NCBI RefSeq assembly: GCF_001278845.1
Contig: NZ_CP012590.1
Location: 1,612,001-1,676,000 of the forward strand
Direction of reading: 5' to 3'
DNA length: 64,000 nt
Source: Actinomyces sp. oral taxon 414
GTDB lineage: Bacteria > Actinomycetota > Actinomycetes > Actinomycetales > Actinomycetaceae
The notes beneath the pieces were generated by a model. The model made no database searches. It had not been told where the DNA came from and saw nothing but the letters and a program-made list of their open reading frames with translations. Positions 17,801 to 25,901 of the stretch are shown here, piece by piece; within the stretch, counting starts at the first letter, position 1; every line of letters begins with the position of its first letter. Made by a program: the position numbers and the translations under genes.

Positions 17801-17843
17801 GGCGACGTCGGGCCTCGGCGTAGCGCTGTGCCGGTGAGCTCAT
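14838..17843 (-). CDS. helY: DEAD/DEAH-box RNA helicase HelY (Ski2/Mtr4-like)
   Basis: A 1001-residue superfamily 2 ATPase acting on RNA. Motif I is AAPTGAGKTVVGEFA, motif II VVMDEVHYLADRFRG (DEVH), motif III VSLSATVSNAEEFGDW, and motif VI TQLTGRAGRRGIDVEGHAV. A Pro-x-x-x-T(Y) winged helix and the C-terminal Ski2-type domain (DSHTC-like) follow. CHACPNREEHARVGRAW carries the Cys pair seen in family members. A Ser/Arg/Gly-rich insert at about residues 255-305 is probably a disordered loop. The gene sits in the order helY-tatC-tatA-pafC-pafB known from Mycobacterium (Rv2092c-Rv2096c), with a lipid kinase gene inserted here. It likely acts in RNA processing or decay. Confidence 0.93.
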   Translation of the reverse strand: MSSPAQRYAEARRRQAAARSELARFAAGYDFPFDDFQMRACRALEGGDDVLVAAPTGAGKTVVGEFAVHLGLAGGLKTFYTTPIKALSNQKYLDLVARHGAESVGLLTGDASVNPRADVVVMTTEVLRNMLYSGSRDLDRLGYVVMDEVHYLADRFRGPVWEEVIIHLAPEVRVVSLSATVSNAEEFGDWLGQVRGRTAVVVSEHRPVPLTQHMMVGRRLLDLYSVPVAVEDSDDEARLAAQPPLNPDLLKAIRAARRAAAGESGASKSNRAASGRGGAPQPWRRGVSRTARAPRRGEGGARTARLRPPSRLAVIQALERAGLLPAIVFVFSRAGCEQAVTQAVAGGVDLTTEDEALRIREVVERRTADIPRADLGVLGFHAWAHALERGVAAHHAGLLPVFKETVEELFSAGLVKVVYATETLALGINMPARTVVLESVRKWNGSAHVTLTPGEYTQLTGRAGRRGIDVEGHAVVLASDDLEPDFVSSLASRRTYPLVSAFRPTYNMAVNLLGRSTRSRAREVLESSFAQFQADRGVVELAARARAKRRGLAELEERMHCHLGDFREYAVLRQRIAEAQSELARDNRGARRASLNREMESLTRGDVVIYRKGRRHRHGVVLEVGADRTGAPSLTVLGEDSRIAVLTPDTAPDGVTRVGSLPVSRTMDARRPRERDRLVGRLVEAVRSESLDESGARRRRRRRVGSGAHAGAGSAGGGRPTSAGDGVGGGPAEVEDLPAAERIDVLRHEMRSHPCHACPNREEHARVGRAWIKAVAEAERLQARIESRTGTIARLFDAVCRVLVELGYLEPVDRGHPERELRVTGAGRILARVYAERDLLIAQCLREGVWDGLDPAELAGAVSACVYEPRLSAQSLSLPVAPDSGLGRCLRAEHGVARRINDLEALAHLEPSAGAEPALAGPVEAWACGAGLSRVLEDSDLTAGDFVRWAKQLLDVLAQLASLVPEPQAPRELRERVTALSAAAADASLDVSRGVVAWSGV

Positions 17844-17849
17844 GGGCCC

Positions 17850-17855
17850 ACCCTA
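17850..17855 (-). promoter_or_regulatory. -10 box of helY, leaderless type
   Basis: TAGGGT (minus) ends 6 nt before the helY ATG and overlaps the stop codon of the upstream kinase gene. Confidence 0.45.
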
Positions 17856-18812
17856 CGCGGGCCCCTCGGCCGGGCACAGCATGCGCACGGCCCCGGGCAC
17901 GGCCTCCAGGCGCAGGGGCAGGTCGGCAATCGCCTCGCCGTCGGCCATGGGGTAGGGAGGGATCCGGCGCCCGGGGGCAGCCTCCAGGGCCTCGACGGTG
18001 AGGGCGCGGCTGCGCTCGCAGTGGACCCCCGGGTGCCCCAGGTGCGCCCCGCGGCGCAGCCGCGCCAGGTGCGCGAGCAGCCCCAGGCGCCCGACCGGGT
18101 CGAGGCGGATGATCTCCAGGAGCCCGTCGGCCGGGTCGGCCTGCGGGGCGATGTCGAGCCCGCCCCCGAAGTAGCGGGTGTTGGCCGCGACCAGCAGCAG
18201 CGCCTCCCCCTCCCAGGCGCCCGCATCCGTCACGATGCGGTACCCGTAGGGGGTCATATCCCGCATCTCCAAGGGGATGGCGCACAGGTAGCGGCTCTCG
18301 CCCCGGGGCCGGCGCATGGCGTTGGCGCGCACATTGACGGCGGCGTCGAGCCCGAAGCCGGCCACGGCGAAGGACCACTCGTGGGCGTCGGCGACGGGCG
18401 CGCCGTCAGGCCGCGTCGCGTGGATGGCGTCGAGGTCGCGCACCCGGCCCCGCCCGCGCAGCGCGTCGTCGATGACCTGCGCGCAGGCGCCGACGTCGCC
18501 GCCGGGCAGGCCCAGGTGGCGGGCGATGTCGTTGCCGGTGCCCACGGCGATGAGGCCCAGCGGCACGCCGGTGCGCGCCACGACGTCCAGGCCCAGGTGG
18601 ACCATGCCGTCGCCGCCCACGACGACGAGCGCGTCCAGCCCCCGGGCGTCCTCCAGCAGGCCGGTGGCGCACGCGCGGGCCTCCTCGTAGTGGGCGCCCT
18701 CGACGAGCAGGACGTCGTGCCCGGCGCCCAGCAGGGCGCGGCGGGCGGCGTCGGCCGCGCCGTTGTGGCGGCCGCGCCCGGAGCTGGGATTGGCGACAAG
18801 ACCGAGACGCAT
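17853..18812 (-). CDS. Diacylglycerol kinase family lipid kinase (DgkB/YegS-like)
   Basis: The 319-residue protein has the catalytic fold of diacylglycerol and sphingosine kinases. LVANPSSGRGRHNGAADAAR is the nucleotide-loop start, VVGGDGMVHLGLDVVA is the GGDG motif, and LIAVGTGNDIARHLGLPG is the strongly conserved GTGND motif. The C-terminal domain ends in a GEAIADLPLRLEAVPGAV-type strand. It phosphorylates diacylglycerol or a related lipid at the inner face of the membrane, perhaps for phospholipid recycling. ATG at 18810-18812. It is 9 bp upstream of helY. Confidence 0.9.
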   Translation of the reverse strand: MRLGLVANPSSGRGRHNGAADAARRALLGAGHDVLLVEGAHYEEARACATGLLEDARGLDALVVVGGDGMVHLGLDVVARTGVPLGLIAVGTGNDIARHLGLPGGDVGACAQVIDDALRGRGRVRDLDAIHATRPDGAPVADAHEWSFAVAGFGLDAAVNVRANAMRRPRGESRYLCAIPLEMRDMTPYGYRIVTDAGAWEGEALLLVAANTRYFGGGLDIAPQADPADGLLEIIRLDPVGRLGLLAHLARLRRGAHLGHPGVHCERSRALTVEALEAAPGRRIPPYPMADGEAIADLPLRLEAVPGAVRMLCPAEGPA

Positions 18813-18858
18813 GGCGGGTTCTAAGAGGACGGGGCGGGGCGGGCGGCGGGCGGGGCCC

Positions 18859-19809
18859 TCAGGCGCCGGCGGGGGCGGACGGCCCGGCGGAGGAATCGGC
18901 GGGGGCGGACGAACCGACGGGGTCGGAGGAGCCGGCCCCGATCCGCCCGGCGGGCGCGGACGCCGGCAGGGCGGAGGCCACGGCGGCGCCGTCACCGGCC
19001 AGGGCGGCGTCGAGCTCGGCGTCGAGCTTGGCCCTCTTCCTGGCGACGGCCTTGTCATGGCGTATGGCGATCCAGCACGCCCCGAAATACAGTCCGCAGA
19101 TGGGGATGGCCATGAGGATCATGGACCACGGATCGGGCAGCGGGTTGGCAATGGCCATGAAGGTGAAGATGGCGAGCACCGCCCAGCGCCAGCCGGCGAG
19201 CATGGTGCGCCCCTTCATCAGGCCCAGCCGGTTGAGGGCCACAAGCAGTTCGGGCAATAGGAACGCCACCCCGAACACGAGGATGATCCTCATAACGAAG
19301 GAGAAGTACGAGGAGTACTGCAGGTACCCGGCGGCGTCGGTCGGCATGAACCCCACCAGGATCGACACCGCGTGGGGCAGGATGAGCACGCCCAGGGCGA
19401 CCCCGGCCGCGAACAGGAGCAGGCCCGCCACGCCGAAGACCCACGTGTACCTCTTCTCCTTGCGGGTCATACCCGGGCCGACGTAGGCCCAGAACTCGTA
19501 CATCCACAGCGGCGAAGTCAAAATGACGCCCAGCCACAGCGACACCCGGATCTTCAGATCGAAGGAGGACAGGACGGTGTCGAAGTTGATGGTGACATTG
19601 TGCCCGTTCCTGCGCGCCACAGTGATCGGATACATAATGAGTTTGAAGACGCGGTCGTACAGGAGGTAGCCGACGACGGAGCCGACGACGACGCCGATGG
19701 CGGAGATGAAGAGCCGGTTGCGCGCCTCCCGGAGGTGGTCCCCGATCGACATGACCGCCTCGGGATTGTCCTTGCGCCTGGCCTTCGAGGCCCTCGGCAG
19801 CTTGACCAT
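18859..19809 (-). CDS. tatC: Sec-independent translocase subunit TatC
   Basis: A 316-residue, six-span membrane protein that recognises twin-arginine signal peptides and forms the core of the Tat pore. The N terminus (AVMSIGDHLREARNRLFISA) carries the conserved cytoplasmic helix, and SFDLKIRVSLWLGVILTSPL, YEFWAYVGPGMTRKEKRY and the F-x-x-E-like loop follow in TatC order. The last 60 residues are a cytoplasmic Ala/Gly/Ser/Pro-rich tail of low complexity. The gene starts 21 bp after tatA ends, so they form one operon. Confidence 0.95.
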   Translation of the reverse strand: MVKLPRASKARRKDNPEAVMSIGDHLREARNRLFISAIGVVVGSVVGYLLYDRVFKLIMYPITVARRNGHNVTINFDTVLSSFDLKIRVSLWLGVILTSPLWMYEFWAYVGPGMTRKEKRYTWVFGVAGLLLFAAGVALGVLILPHAVSILVGFMPTDAAGYLQYSSYFSFVMRIILVFGVAFLLPELLVALNRLGLMKGRTMLAGWRWAVLAIFTFMAIANPLPDPWSMILMAIPICGLYFGACWIAIRHDKAVARKRAKLDAELDAALAGDGAAVASALPASAPAGRIGAGSSDPVGSSAPADSSAGPSAPAGA

Positions 19810-19830
19810 GCCGGTTCCTCCCCCGCGGGC

Positions 19831-20145
19831 TCAGGCCCGGGGCGCGGCGTCGTCAGTGGACTGCGGCGCCGCCTGGGGCTGGGGGGCGGGCTCGGCGGAC
19901 TGGGGGGCGGCCTGTCCGGACTGGGTGGGCTGGGTGTAGTAGGTGCCCTCCTGGGGCTGCTGGATCTGGGCGGGCGGCTTCTGCTGAGCGGCGTCGTCCT
20001 CCTCGCGCAGCTCCTTGACCTCCTTCTTGAACACCTTGAGCGACCGTCCCAGATTGCTGGCGAAATTGGGAAGTTTGTCGGCGCCGAAGAGCAGGACGAG
20101 CAGAACGAGGATAACGATCCAGTGCCAGGGCTTAACAGCTCCCAT
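19831..20145 (-). CDS. tatA: Sec-independent translocase subunit TatA
   Basis: A 104-residue protein with one N-terminal span (WHWIVILVLLVLLFGADKLP), the conserved FG hinge and the amphipathic helix NFASNLGRSLKVFKKEVKEL, then a Gln/Pro/Ala-rich disordered tail. TatA oligomers line the Tat pore. The ATG at 20143-20145 has GAAGGA 7 nt upstream. It lies between pafC and tatC. Confidence 0.95.
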   Translation of the reverse strand: MGAVKPWHWIVILVLLVLLFGADKLPNFASNLGRSLKVFKKEVKELREEDDAAQQKPPAQIQQPQEGTYYTQPTQSGQAAPQSAEPAPQPQAAPQSTDDAAPRA

Positions 20146-20231
20146 GATGATGTCCTTCCGTGTAGAGGCATCAAGCCCGGTGCGGCCCGATGAGACGTGG
20201 ACGAGTCTAGCGTCCCGCCAACACCGCCCCG

Positions 20232-21323
20232 TCAACACCCTTGTGATATTCCACCGCCGGCGTACCGCTCCAGCGCACCGCGGGCCCGGGCGGCGGCCGC
20301 GACGGCCAGCGACCGCGGTTCGACGCCGCGCAGGTGGCGCCCCGCCGACAGGACGAGCCCCACGAGCCAGCGCTCATCGCGCCCCACCACCCTCACGCGC
20401 AGGGAGCCGTCGGCCAGTTGGACGACCTCCTCGCAGGGGATCTGCTCGGCCAGCCAGCACCCGGACGGCTCCAGGTGGAGCACGGCCGTCTCGCCGTGGG
20501 CGATGCGACCCGGGCGGCGCGGGGCCGCAGAGCGCGGGCGGGGACGGGGGTGGGGGTCGGCCGCGCGCCCCGTGGGCTCGGCGCTGAGAATCCGGTCCAG
20601 GCGGAAGGTCCGCTCGCCGCGCGCCGTGCAGCACCAGGCGAGCAGGGACAGGTGCGAGCCGTCGCTGACCAGCTCCAGGGGGTCGACGTCGCGCTCGGTG
20701 CGCTCGTCGGTCGCCGAGACGTAGACCAGGCGGAGGCGCTCGCGGCGGGCCGTCGCGCGCCTGACCGCGGCCAGGACGGCCCCGCCCCCTCCCGCGGGGA
20801 CGGACCCCGCCGTCGGGACGCGATCCTCCGCCGGCCCGGGCCCGTCCGCCTGCGCGGAGCCAGCCCCGTCCGCCTGCGCAGGGCCGGGCCGGTCAGGGGC
20901 GTCCGGCGGCTGGGCGGGGCCGGACCGGTCGGGGCCCAGGAGCGCACTCACCGCCGCCTCAGCGCGCCGCAGGGGCGAGGCCGCCTCGGCGTCGGCGTCG
21001 AGCAGGCCGATGAGCACGCGCAGCGCCAGCAGCAGGGAGACGGCCTCCTCGCGGCTCAGGCGGATGGGCCGGTCCAGGCCGAGGGGGCGGGTCAGGCGCA
21101 GGCGGCGCGACTCGAACTCCTCGGCGTCGAAGTCGACCAGGGCGTCCGGCAGACCTCCGGGCAGGCCGGAGACCCACAGGGTGTACACGTCCCGCTCGAT
21201 CGTGCGGGCGCCGACCCCGAAGTGGGCGGCGGCCTCGTCGAAGGAGGCGCCGGGGTGCTCGGCGACCCAGGCGGGCAGGGCCAGGAGCCGCACGAGACGG
21301 TCGACGGAGGAGGGCCGGGCCAT
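20232..21323 (-). CDS. pafC: WYL-domain transcriptional regulator PafC
   Basis: A 363-residue regulator: an N-terminal winged HTH (VDRLVRLLALPAWVAEHPGA, then FDEAAAHFGVGARTIERDVY), the WYL domain (RLRLVYVSATDERTERDVDP, then SLLAWCCTARGERTFRLDRI) and a C-terminal WCX-type extension (GRDERWLVGLVLSAGRHLR). PafB and PafC form a heterodimer that controls the LexA-independent DNA-damage response of actinobacteria. A long low-complexity Gly/Pro/Ala insert (about 130-185) interrupts the domain linker. Its ATG overlaps the stop of pafB (TGATG), so the two are translationally coupled. Confidence 0.9.
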   Translation of the reverse strand: MARPSSVDRLVRLLALPAWVAEHPGASFDEAAAHFGVGARTIERDVYTLWVSGLPGGLPDALVDFDAEEFESRRLRLTRPLGLDRPIRLSREEAVSLLLALRVLIGLLDADAEAASPLRRAEAAVSALLGPDRSGPAQPPDAPDRPGPAQADGAGSAQADGPGPAEDRVPTAGSVPAGGGGAVLAAVRRATARRERLRLVYVSATDERTERDVDPLELVSDGSHLSLLAWCCTARGERTFRLDRILSAEPTGRAADPHPRPRPRSAAPRRPGRIAHGETAVLHLEPSGCWLAEQIPCEEVVQLADGSLRVRVVGRDERWLVGLVLSAGRHLRGVEPRSLAVAAAARARGALERYAGGGISQGC

Positions 21324-22432
21324 CAGCGCCCACCGCCGTTCGGGGCGACGTCGTCCGGGGCGACGCCGTCCGGAGCCGCGGTCTTATCCGGAACCGCAGT
21401 CCTGTCCGATTCGGCGTCGTCCAGGGCGGCGGCTCCGCGCAGGTGCGCCAGGACCTCCTCGCGCAGCTGCGCGGGCTCCAGGACGACGACCGCGTCCCCC
21501 AGCGCCGCCAGCGCCCCGGCGAAGGAGAAGGTGTCGGCGTAGGGCACGGTGATGACATCCATGCCGGGCGCGGGGTGGGGCGCCGTCGGCTCGGCCGACT
21601 TGGCCGGCTCGGACGAGTCGGTCGGCTCGGACGAGTCCGCAGAGTCCGCCGCCTCCGCCGGGTCGACCGGGTCGGCCGCATCCAGGGCCCGCAGGCGCAG
21701 CTCCAGGGCGCGCCCGGCGGCCACGGCGAGGACGGCGACGAGGGGCGGCGGGCTTTCCGGCTCCGGCGCCTCGAAGGCCCCGGGGTCCCCGATGACCTCG
21801 ATCTCGCCGTGGACCCGCGCCAGGCGGAAGGTGCGCGGCTCCCCCGCCCACGTGTCCAGGCCGTCGAGGTACCAGGCCCCCTCGCTCAGGCGCAGGGCGT
21901 AGGGCTCGACCACCCGCCGGCGCAGCGAGCCCGAGCTCGCCGAGGCGTAGTCGAAGGCGACCACGCGCCGCTCGTCGACGGCGGCCGCCAGTCGCGCGGG
22001 CACCTCCTGGCCCGCCAGGTCCACGCTGAGGTCCGGCGCCGCCCCGGCCTCGGACCCCGGCGAGACCGCCCGGAGCTTGGTCAGGGCCCGGCGCGCGGCG
22101 ACCGGCAGGCTGCCGTCGCGCCACGCGGAGGCGGCCAGGTCGAGGGCGGCGGTCTGCGCCGCGTCCAGGCGCAGGGGCGCCAGGGCGTAGTCCTCCTCCT
22201 CGATGCGGTAGCGGCACTGCTCGCCCGCACCCGAGGCCCGCAGGGGCACGCCGATCTGCCGCAGGACGTCCTTGTCGCGCTCGAACATGCGCCGGGCGCT
22301 GCCGCCGCCGGCCGGGTTGTAGCCGGAGACCCGCTTGATGATCTCGGCGGCCGTCAGGCCCCCGGCGGTGTTGCGCAGAGCCAGGAGCAGATTGACCTCC
22401 CGCTCCTCGGCGGGGATCGCGGATGTGGTCAC
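21323..22432 (-). CDS. pafB: WYL-domain transcriptional regulator PafB
   Basis: A 369-residue partner of PafC: winged HTH at about 1-65 (REVNLLLALRNTAGGLTAAE, FERDKDVLRQIGVPLR), a helical middle, the WYL domain (RRVVAFDYASASSGSLRRRV, WYLDGLDTWAGEPRTFRLAR) and a C-terminal extension ending in VVVLEPAQLREEVLAHLRG. The intact W-Y-L tripeptide is visible. An acidic Asp/Ser/Pro-rich insert (about 265-290) lies before the last domain. The GTG at 22430-22432 follows TAGGCT at the leaderless spacing. In Mycobacterium pafA precedes these genes; here no proteasome ligase gene is present. Confidence 0.9.
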   Translation of the reverse strand: MTTSAIPAEEREVNLLLALRNTAGGLTAAEIIKRVSGYNPAGGGSARRMFERDKDVLRQIGVPLRASGAGEQCRYRIEEEDYALAPLRLDAAQTAALDLAASAWRDGSLPVAARRALTKLRAVSPGSEAGAAPDLSVDLAGQEVPARLAAAVDERRVVAFDYASASSGSLRRRVVEPYALRLSEGAWYLDGLDTWAGEPRTFRLARVHGEIEVIGDPGAFEAPEPESPPPLVAVLAVAAGRALELRLRALDAADPVDPAEAADSADSSEPTDSSEPAKSAEPTAPHPAPGMDVITVPYADTFSFAGALAALGDAVVVLEPAQLREEVLAHLRGAAALDDAESDRTAVPDKTAAPDGVAPDDVAPNGGGR

Positions 22433-22438
22433 CCGGCC

Positions 22439-22444
22439 AGCCTA
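22439..22444 (-). promoter_or_regulatory. -10 box of pafB, leaderless type
   Basis: TAGGCT (minus) ends 6 nt before the pafB GTG. Confidence 0.5.
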
Positions 22445-22645
22445 ATGGACCGTCGCCGCCAACCGTTCGGGTTCGGCGGTCCGGAGCGGAGGCGGCGCTG
22501 CCGGGCGGCTATCCCCGTGAAGGGGCCGAGGCGCCAACGCGTTGTCCGGGGCGCCGGCAGATAGGGCGCGCGGGGTCCCGGGTCGGCGCCGTGGTCTCCG
22601 TCCGGCCCATGGCCACCCCTCCCGGAGCCCGCGACGGCGCCGGTT

Positions 22646-22763
22646 GTCCAAAGCTGTTGCAAAGGCCCCCATCGCACCGGAGAGCCGGAGGAGAAACGTT
22701 GATATTCCGCGCTTCTCCCCACCGCCGATCCCGACCCGAGGCGCCTTTGCAACAGATTTGGAC
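22646..22763. repeat. Long inverted repeat, copy 2 (GTCCAAA family)
   Basis: Arms at 22646-22666 and 22743-22763 differ at one base (GTCCAAAGCTGTTGC on the left, GTCCAAATCTGTTGC on the complement of the right). The centre contains GTTGATATTCCGCG, exactly as in copy 1 at 7172-7289, and the total length is the same (118 bp). The similarity continues into the right flank. Confidence 0.75.
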
Positions 22764-23013
22764 AAACCCCCGCCCGAGGCCGTCCCAAGAGCCCCACACG
22801 CACCACCGCGACCCGCTGAACCCGTGCAGCAGGCGGCGGCGATCCCGCCGGTGCATTGCCGCCGCCATCAGTCCGGGTCTGCGGGGCGCAGAGGTCCGGA
22901 AAGTACATCCTCACTCGTCACTGCATTCCCATTATTATCAACAGCATCGCCATCGACGGACTGTCGCCCTCTATTGTCACGGTCCGGTCGCGCGACAGGG
23001 CATCCGGTCGTGT

Positions 23014-23145
23014 GAAAAGGTGGCTCCCGCGTACTTTTAGGAGCCTTCCGTGTCGTAGCGCGCGCCGAGAATGGCGCCATTGCGCCATTTTGCGATCCAC
23101 GAATCTCGGAGCGGGGCGTTAAAAGTACGCGGGAGCCACCTTTTC
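23014..23145. repeat. 132-bp element with 26-bp perfect inverted ends
   Basis: The left arm at 23014-23039 (starting GAAAAGGTGGCTCCCGCG) and the right arm at 23120-23145 are perfect inverted copies. The 80-bp centre contains the palindrome AATGGCGCCATT and an inverted CCGAGA/TCTCGG pair. I found no flanking duplication. Confidence 0.7.
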
Positions 23146-23222
23146 GCGCCGCCGGATCGTCCGCGAGCGCCTCGTGGACGTCGTCCGGTCGGGCGCCCGC
23201 CGTGTTTCCCCTGTGCGACCCG

Positions 23223-23228
23223 TAGGCT
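23223..23228 (+). promoter_or_regulatory. -10 box, leaderless type
   Basis: TAGGCT ends 6 nt before the ATG at 23235. Confidence 0.5.
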
Positions 23229-23234
23229 GGGACC

Positions 23235-24413
23235 ATGATGTGGCGCGATGGCGAGGTCCTGGCCCTGCGACGGTCCTGGGGGGAGGCCGGGCGCCGGTGT
23301 CTGGAGCTGGATGTCAAGATCACCGCGGCGCCCGCCGGGGCGCGCGGCCTGCTTGCGGGGCGGGCCTGCCGCGCCGTGGCCTACGAGCAGCTGTGCGGGC
23401 GGCCGCGGCCCGGCGAACGGGTGCGTCTGGAGGTCTCGGCCCTCGACCGGGGTCTGGGCACCGGCGGTCATGCCATGGTGGCGGCCCGCCTGGATGTCCT
23501 GCCCGCCGATCCTCCCGCCGACGGCCACCTGGTCAAGGTCCGCTACATGCCCGACCAGGTCATGGTCGCCGGCGCCGATGAGCAGGGCGCGGCGCACCAC
23601 GGCGTCCTGTCGCTCCCGATCGACGGGCTCGGGTTGGACGGGGCGCCGGTCGTGGTCGCCGATCTGCACTCCAGTCTTCCGGCGATCGTCGCCGGGGCCC
23701 GCGCGGGGGTCGGCGATCGGCCTCCGCGCATCGTCTACGTCATGACCGACGGCGGGGCCCTGCCCCTGGCCTATTCGCGCACAGCCGCCGCCCTGCGCCG
23801 GGTCGGGTGGATCGCCGGGACCGTCACGGCGGGGCAGGCTTGGGGCGGCGATCTGGAGGCCGTCAGCATTCACAATGCGCTTCTGGCCGCCCGCCGCGTC
23901 CTGGGCGCCGAGGTCGTCGTCGCCATTCAGGGTCCGGGCAATCTGGGCACGGACACCCCCTGGGGGTTCTCCGGCGTCGCCTGCGGGGACGCCGTCAACG
24001 CCGTCGCCGCCCTGGGGGGGCGGCCCGTGGCCTGTCTGCGTATTTCACAGGCCGATGCCCGCGAGCGCCATCGCGGTGTTTCGCATCATTCGTTGACCGC
24101 TTACGGGCGGGTGGCGCTGGCCGCGGCGGATGTGGTGGTGCCCGAGTTGGCGGGGGCGCTGGGCGAGCGGGTCGATGCGCAGGCGCGGTGGTTGTGCGGG
24201 CCGCGGGTGGTGGGGGCGCGGCATCGGCGGGTGGACGTGGGTGTGGAGGGTCTGCGGGAGGTTCTGGCGGGGGCCGAGCGCGCCGTCGGCGTGCGTTTGT
24301 CGACCATGGGGCGGGGTCTGGAGGAGGATGAGGCGGCTTTCGTGGCGGCGGCGGCGGCCGGGCGGTATGCGGCGGCGGTGGCTGCGGGGGAGGTGTCGTC
24401 GGTCGGGCGCTGA
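23235..24413 (+). CDS. DUF3866 family protein
   Basis: A 392-residue protein matching the actinobacterial DUF3866 family, which has no known biochemical role. Recognisable family segments are [96 protein letters not shown] and [20 protein letters not shown]. The runs of conserved Gly, Asp and His suggest an enzyme. It has no membrane segment or signal peptide. It lies alone, with a leaderless-type promoter, upstream of hisE. Confidence 0.85.
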   Translation: MMWRDGEVLALRRSWGEAGRRCLELDVKITAAPAGARGLLAGRACRAVAYEQLCGRPRPGERVRLEVSALDRGLGTGGHAMVAARLDVLPADPPADGHLVKVRYMPDQVMVAGADEQGAAHHGVLSLPIDGLGLDGAPVVVADLHSSLPAIVAGARAGVGDRPPRIVYVMTDGGALPLAYSRTAAALRRVGWIAGTVTAGQAWGGDLEAVSIHNALLAARRVLGAEVVVAIQGPGNLGTDTPWGFSGVACGDAVNAVAALGGRPVACLRISQADARERHRGVSHHSLTAYGRVALAAADVVVPELAGALGERVDAQARWLCGPRVVGARHRRVDVGVEGLREVLAGAERAVGVRLSTMGRGLEEDEAAFVAAAAAGRYAAAVAAGEVSSVGR

Positions 24414-24559
24414 GTCGGGGTTGTCGGTCGGGTCGTGTCGGGTCGTGCCGGGCGGGCGACGGCGGTGCTTTTGCGCCCCCGGTGCGCCGGGCGGGGCGGG
24501 CGGATCGTCCCCGTGAGACGCGCGCCGCCCGCGGTGCTCCGGGCGCCGCCTCCAGGCAC

Positions 24560-24565
24560 TACCCT
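24560..24565 (+). promoter_or_regulatory. -10 box of hisE, leaderless type
   Basis: TACCCT ends 6 nt before the hisE ATG. Confidence 0.5.
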
Positions 24566-24571
24566 GGGGTC

Positions 24572-24835
24572 ATGAAGACCTTTGAGGACCTGTTCGCCGA
24601 GCTCGAGCGCAAGGCCTCCGCCCGTCCGGCCGGCTCTGCCACCGTCGAGGAGCTGGATCGGGGCGTCCACTTCATTGGCAAGAAGCTGGTGGAGGAGGCG
24701 GCCGAGTCGTGGATGGCCTGCGAGCACGAGTCCGATGAGGCCGCCTGCGTCGAGCTCAGTCAGCTGCTCTACCACGTGCAGGTCATGATGATCGCCAAGG
24801 GCTACGCCCTGGCCGACGTCTACGAGCATCTGTGA
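24572..24835 (+). CDS. hisE: Phosphoribosyl-ATP pyrophosphatase
   Basis: An 87-residue all-alpha NTP-pyrophosphohydrolase that splits PPi from phosphoribosyl-ATP in the second step of histidine synthesis. [29 protein letters not shown] (the E-E-x-x-E metal site) and [17 protein letters not shown] are the conserved helices. The final residues (ALADVYEHL) match the usual end. It is a stand-alone HisE, not fused to HisI. hisG follows 113 bp downstream. Confidence 0.93.
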   Translation: MKTFEDLFAELERKASARPAGSATVEELDRGVHFIGKKLVEEAAESWMACEHESDEAACVELSQLLYHVQVMMIAKGYALADVYEHL

Positions 24836-24948
24836 GCCCGCTGCCCGGCCGGGTGGGGCGGGGTCGTCGACGGCGGCCGGGGCCGCATCCCGCCGTCCGG
24901 AGCCCCCGTGAGTCATGAGTCATCCGTCGTCATGTGAAGGAGTGCGTC

Positions 24949-25794
24949 GTGCTGCGCATCGCTGTGCCCAATAAGGGCTCCTTGTCCGAGCCCGCCGTCA
25001 CCCTGCTCGCCGAGGCCGGTTATCGCACCCGGCGCACCGGACGCGAGCTGGTCCTGGTCGACGAGGCGGGCGGTGTGGAGCTGTTCTTCCTGCGGCCGCG
25101 TGATATCGCCGTCTATGTGGGGCAGGGCACCGTTCACGCCGGTATCACGGGTCGGGATCTGCTGCTGGACTCGGGGGTCGATGCGGTGGAGCATTTGGCG
25201 CTGGGTTTCGCCCGTTCCACCTTCCGCTTCGCCGCGCCCGCGGGGACGGCCGCCACGCTGGCGGATGTGGAGGGGCGGCGCGTGGCCACGTCCTACGACG
25301 TGCTGGTGGGCGATTATCTGGCGCGTCGGGGCGTGAGTGCGCGGATCGTTCATCTCGACGGCGCGGTGGAGTCCTCGGTGCAGCTGGGTGTGGCTGATCT
25401 CATCGCCGACGTCGTGGAGACGGGCACGACGCTGCGGGCGGCCGGTCTGGAGGTGTTCGGCGAGCCGATCCTGGTCAGTGAGGCGGTGCTCATCACCACC
25501 GAGCGGCTGCGCGACGAGCCGGCCCTGGCGGTTGTGGTGCGGCGTCTGGAGGGGGTGCTGCGGGCCCGGTCCTATGTGCTCGTGGACTACGACGTGCCGA
25601 TGAACGATCTGCATCTGGCGACGGCGATCACGCCGGGTATTGAGTCGCCGACAGTCTCCCCGCTGCAGAATCCGGATTGGGTGGCGGTGCGGGCGATGGT
25701 GCCGCGCCGGGACGTCAATCGGGTGATGGACGAGCTCTACGCGGTGGGGGCCCGGGCGATTCTGGTCTCCTCGCTGCTGGCCTGCCGGCTCTAG
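24949..25794 (+). CDS. hisG: ATP phosphoribosyltransferase
   Basis: A 281-residue long-form HisG, the first enzyme of histidine synthesis, which joins ATP and [24 protein letters not shown] opens the protein, [20 protein letters not shown] and [20 protein letters not shown] give the substrate and PRPP (E-T-G-T-T-L) loops, and the last 75 residues form the ACT-like domain through which histidine inhibits the enzyme. The GTG at 24949 is preferred to the upstream ATG because AAGGAG lies 7 nt before it. hisE-hisG order is usual in actinobacteria. Confidence 0.95.
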   Translation: MLRIAVPNKGSLSEPAVTLLAEAGYRTRRTGRELVLVDEAGGVELFFLRPRDIAVYVGQGTVHAGITGRDLLLDSGVDAVEHLALGFARSTFRFAAPAGTAATLADVEGRRVATSYDVLVGDYLARRGVSARIVHLDGAVESSVQLGVADLIADVVETGTTLRAAGLEVFGEPILVSEAVLITTERLRDEPALAVVVRRLEGVLRARSYVLVDYDVPMNDLHLATAITPGIESPTVSPLQNPDWVAVRAMVPRRDVNRVMDELYAVGARAILVSSLLACRL

Positions 25795-25821
25795 GCCCGC
25801 CGGGGCGCGGGGCGCTGTGAC

Positions 25822-25858
25822 GCCCGCCGGCCGGGCCTGCGGGGTGGGGCCGGCGGGC
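25822..25858. terminator. Hairpin between convergent hisG and PRC-barrel genes
   Basis: GCCCGCCGGCC (25822-25832) and GGCCGGCGGGC (25848-25858) form a perfect 11-bp stem. Its place between two converging genes fits a two-way terminator; there is no T-tract. Confidence 0.5.
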
Positions 25859-25901
25859 GGGGGCCGTTTCCGAGTCCTGCCCGCCCCGGCGGGCGGGTCC
25901 G

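Larger units (their letters stand above)
22433..23234. other. Intergenic region with two palindromic elements
   Basis: No gene supported in 800 bp between the divergent pafB and DUF3866 genes. It holds the second GTCCAAA-family inverted repeat (22646-22763) and a 132-bp element with perfect 26-bp inverted ends (23014-23145). Confidence 0.6.

Noticed and set aside
14748..17837. Plus-strand open frame of about 1000 codons opposite helY
   Set aside because: The helicase motifs are all on the minus strand; the plus frame is a codon-bias shadow.
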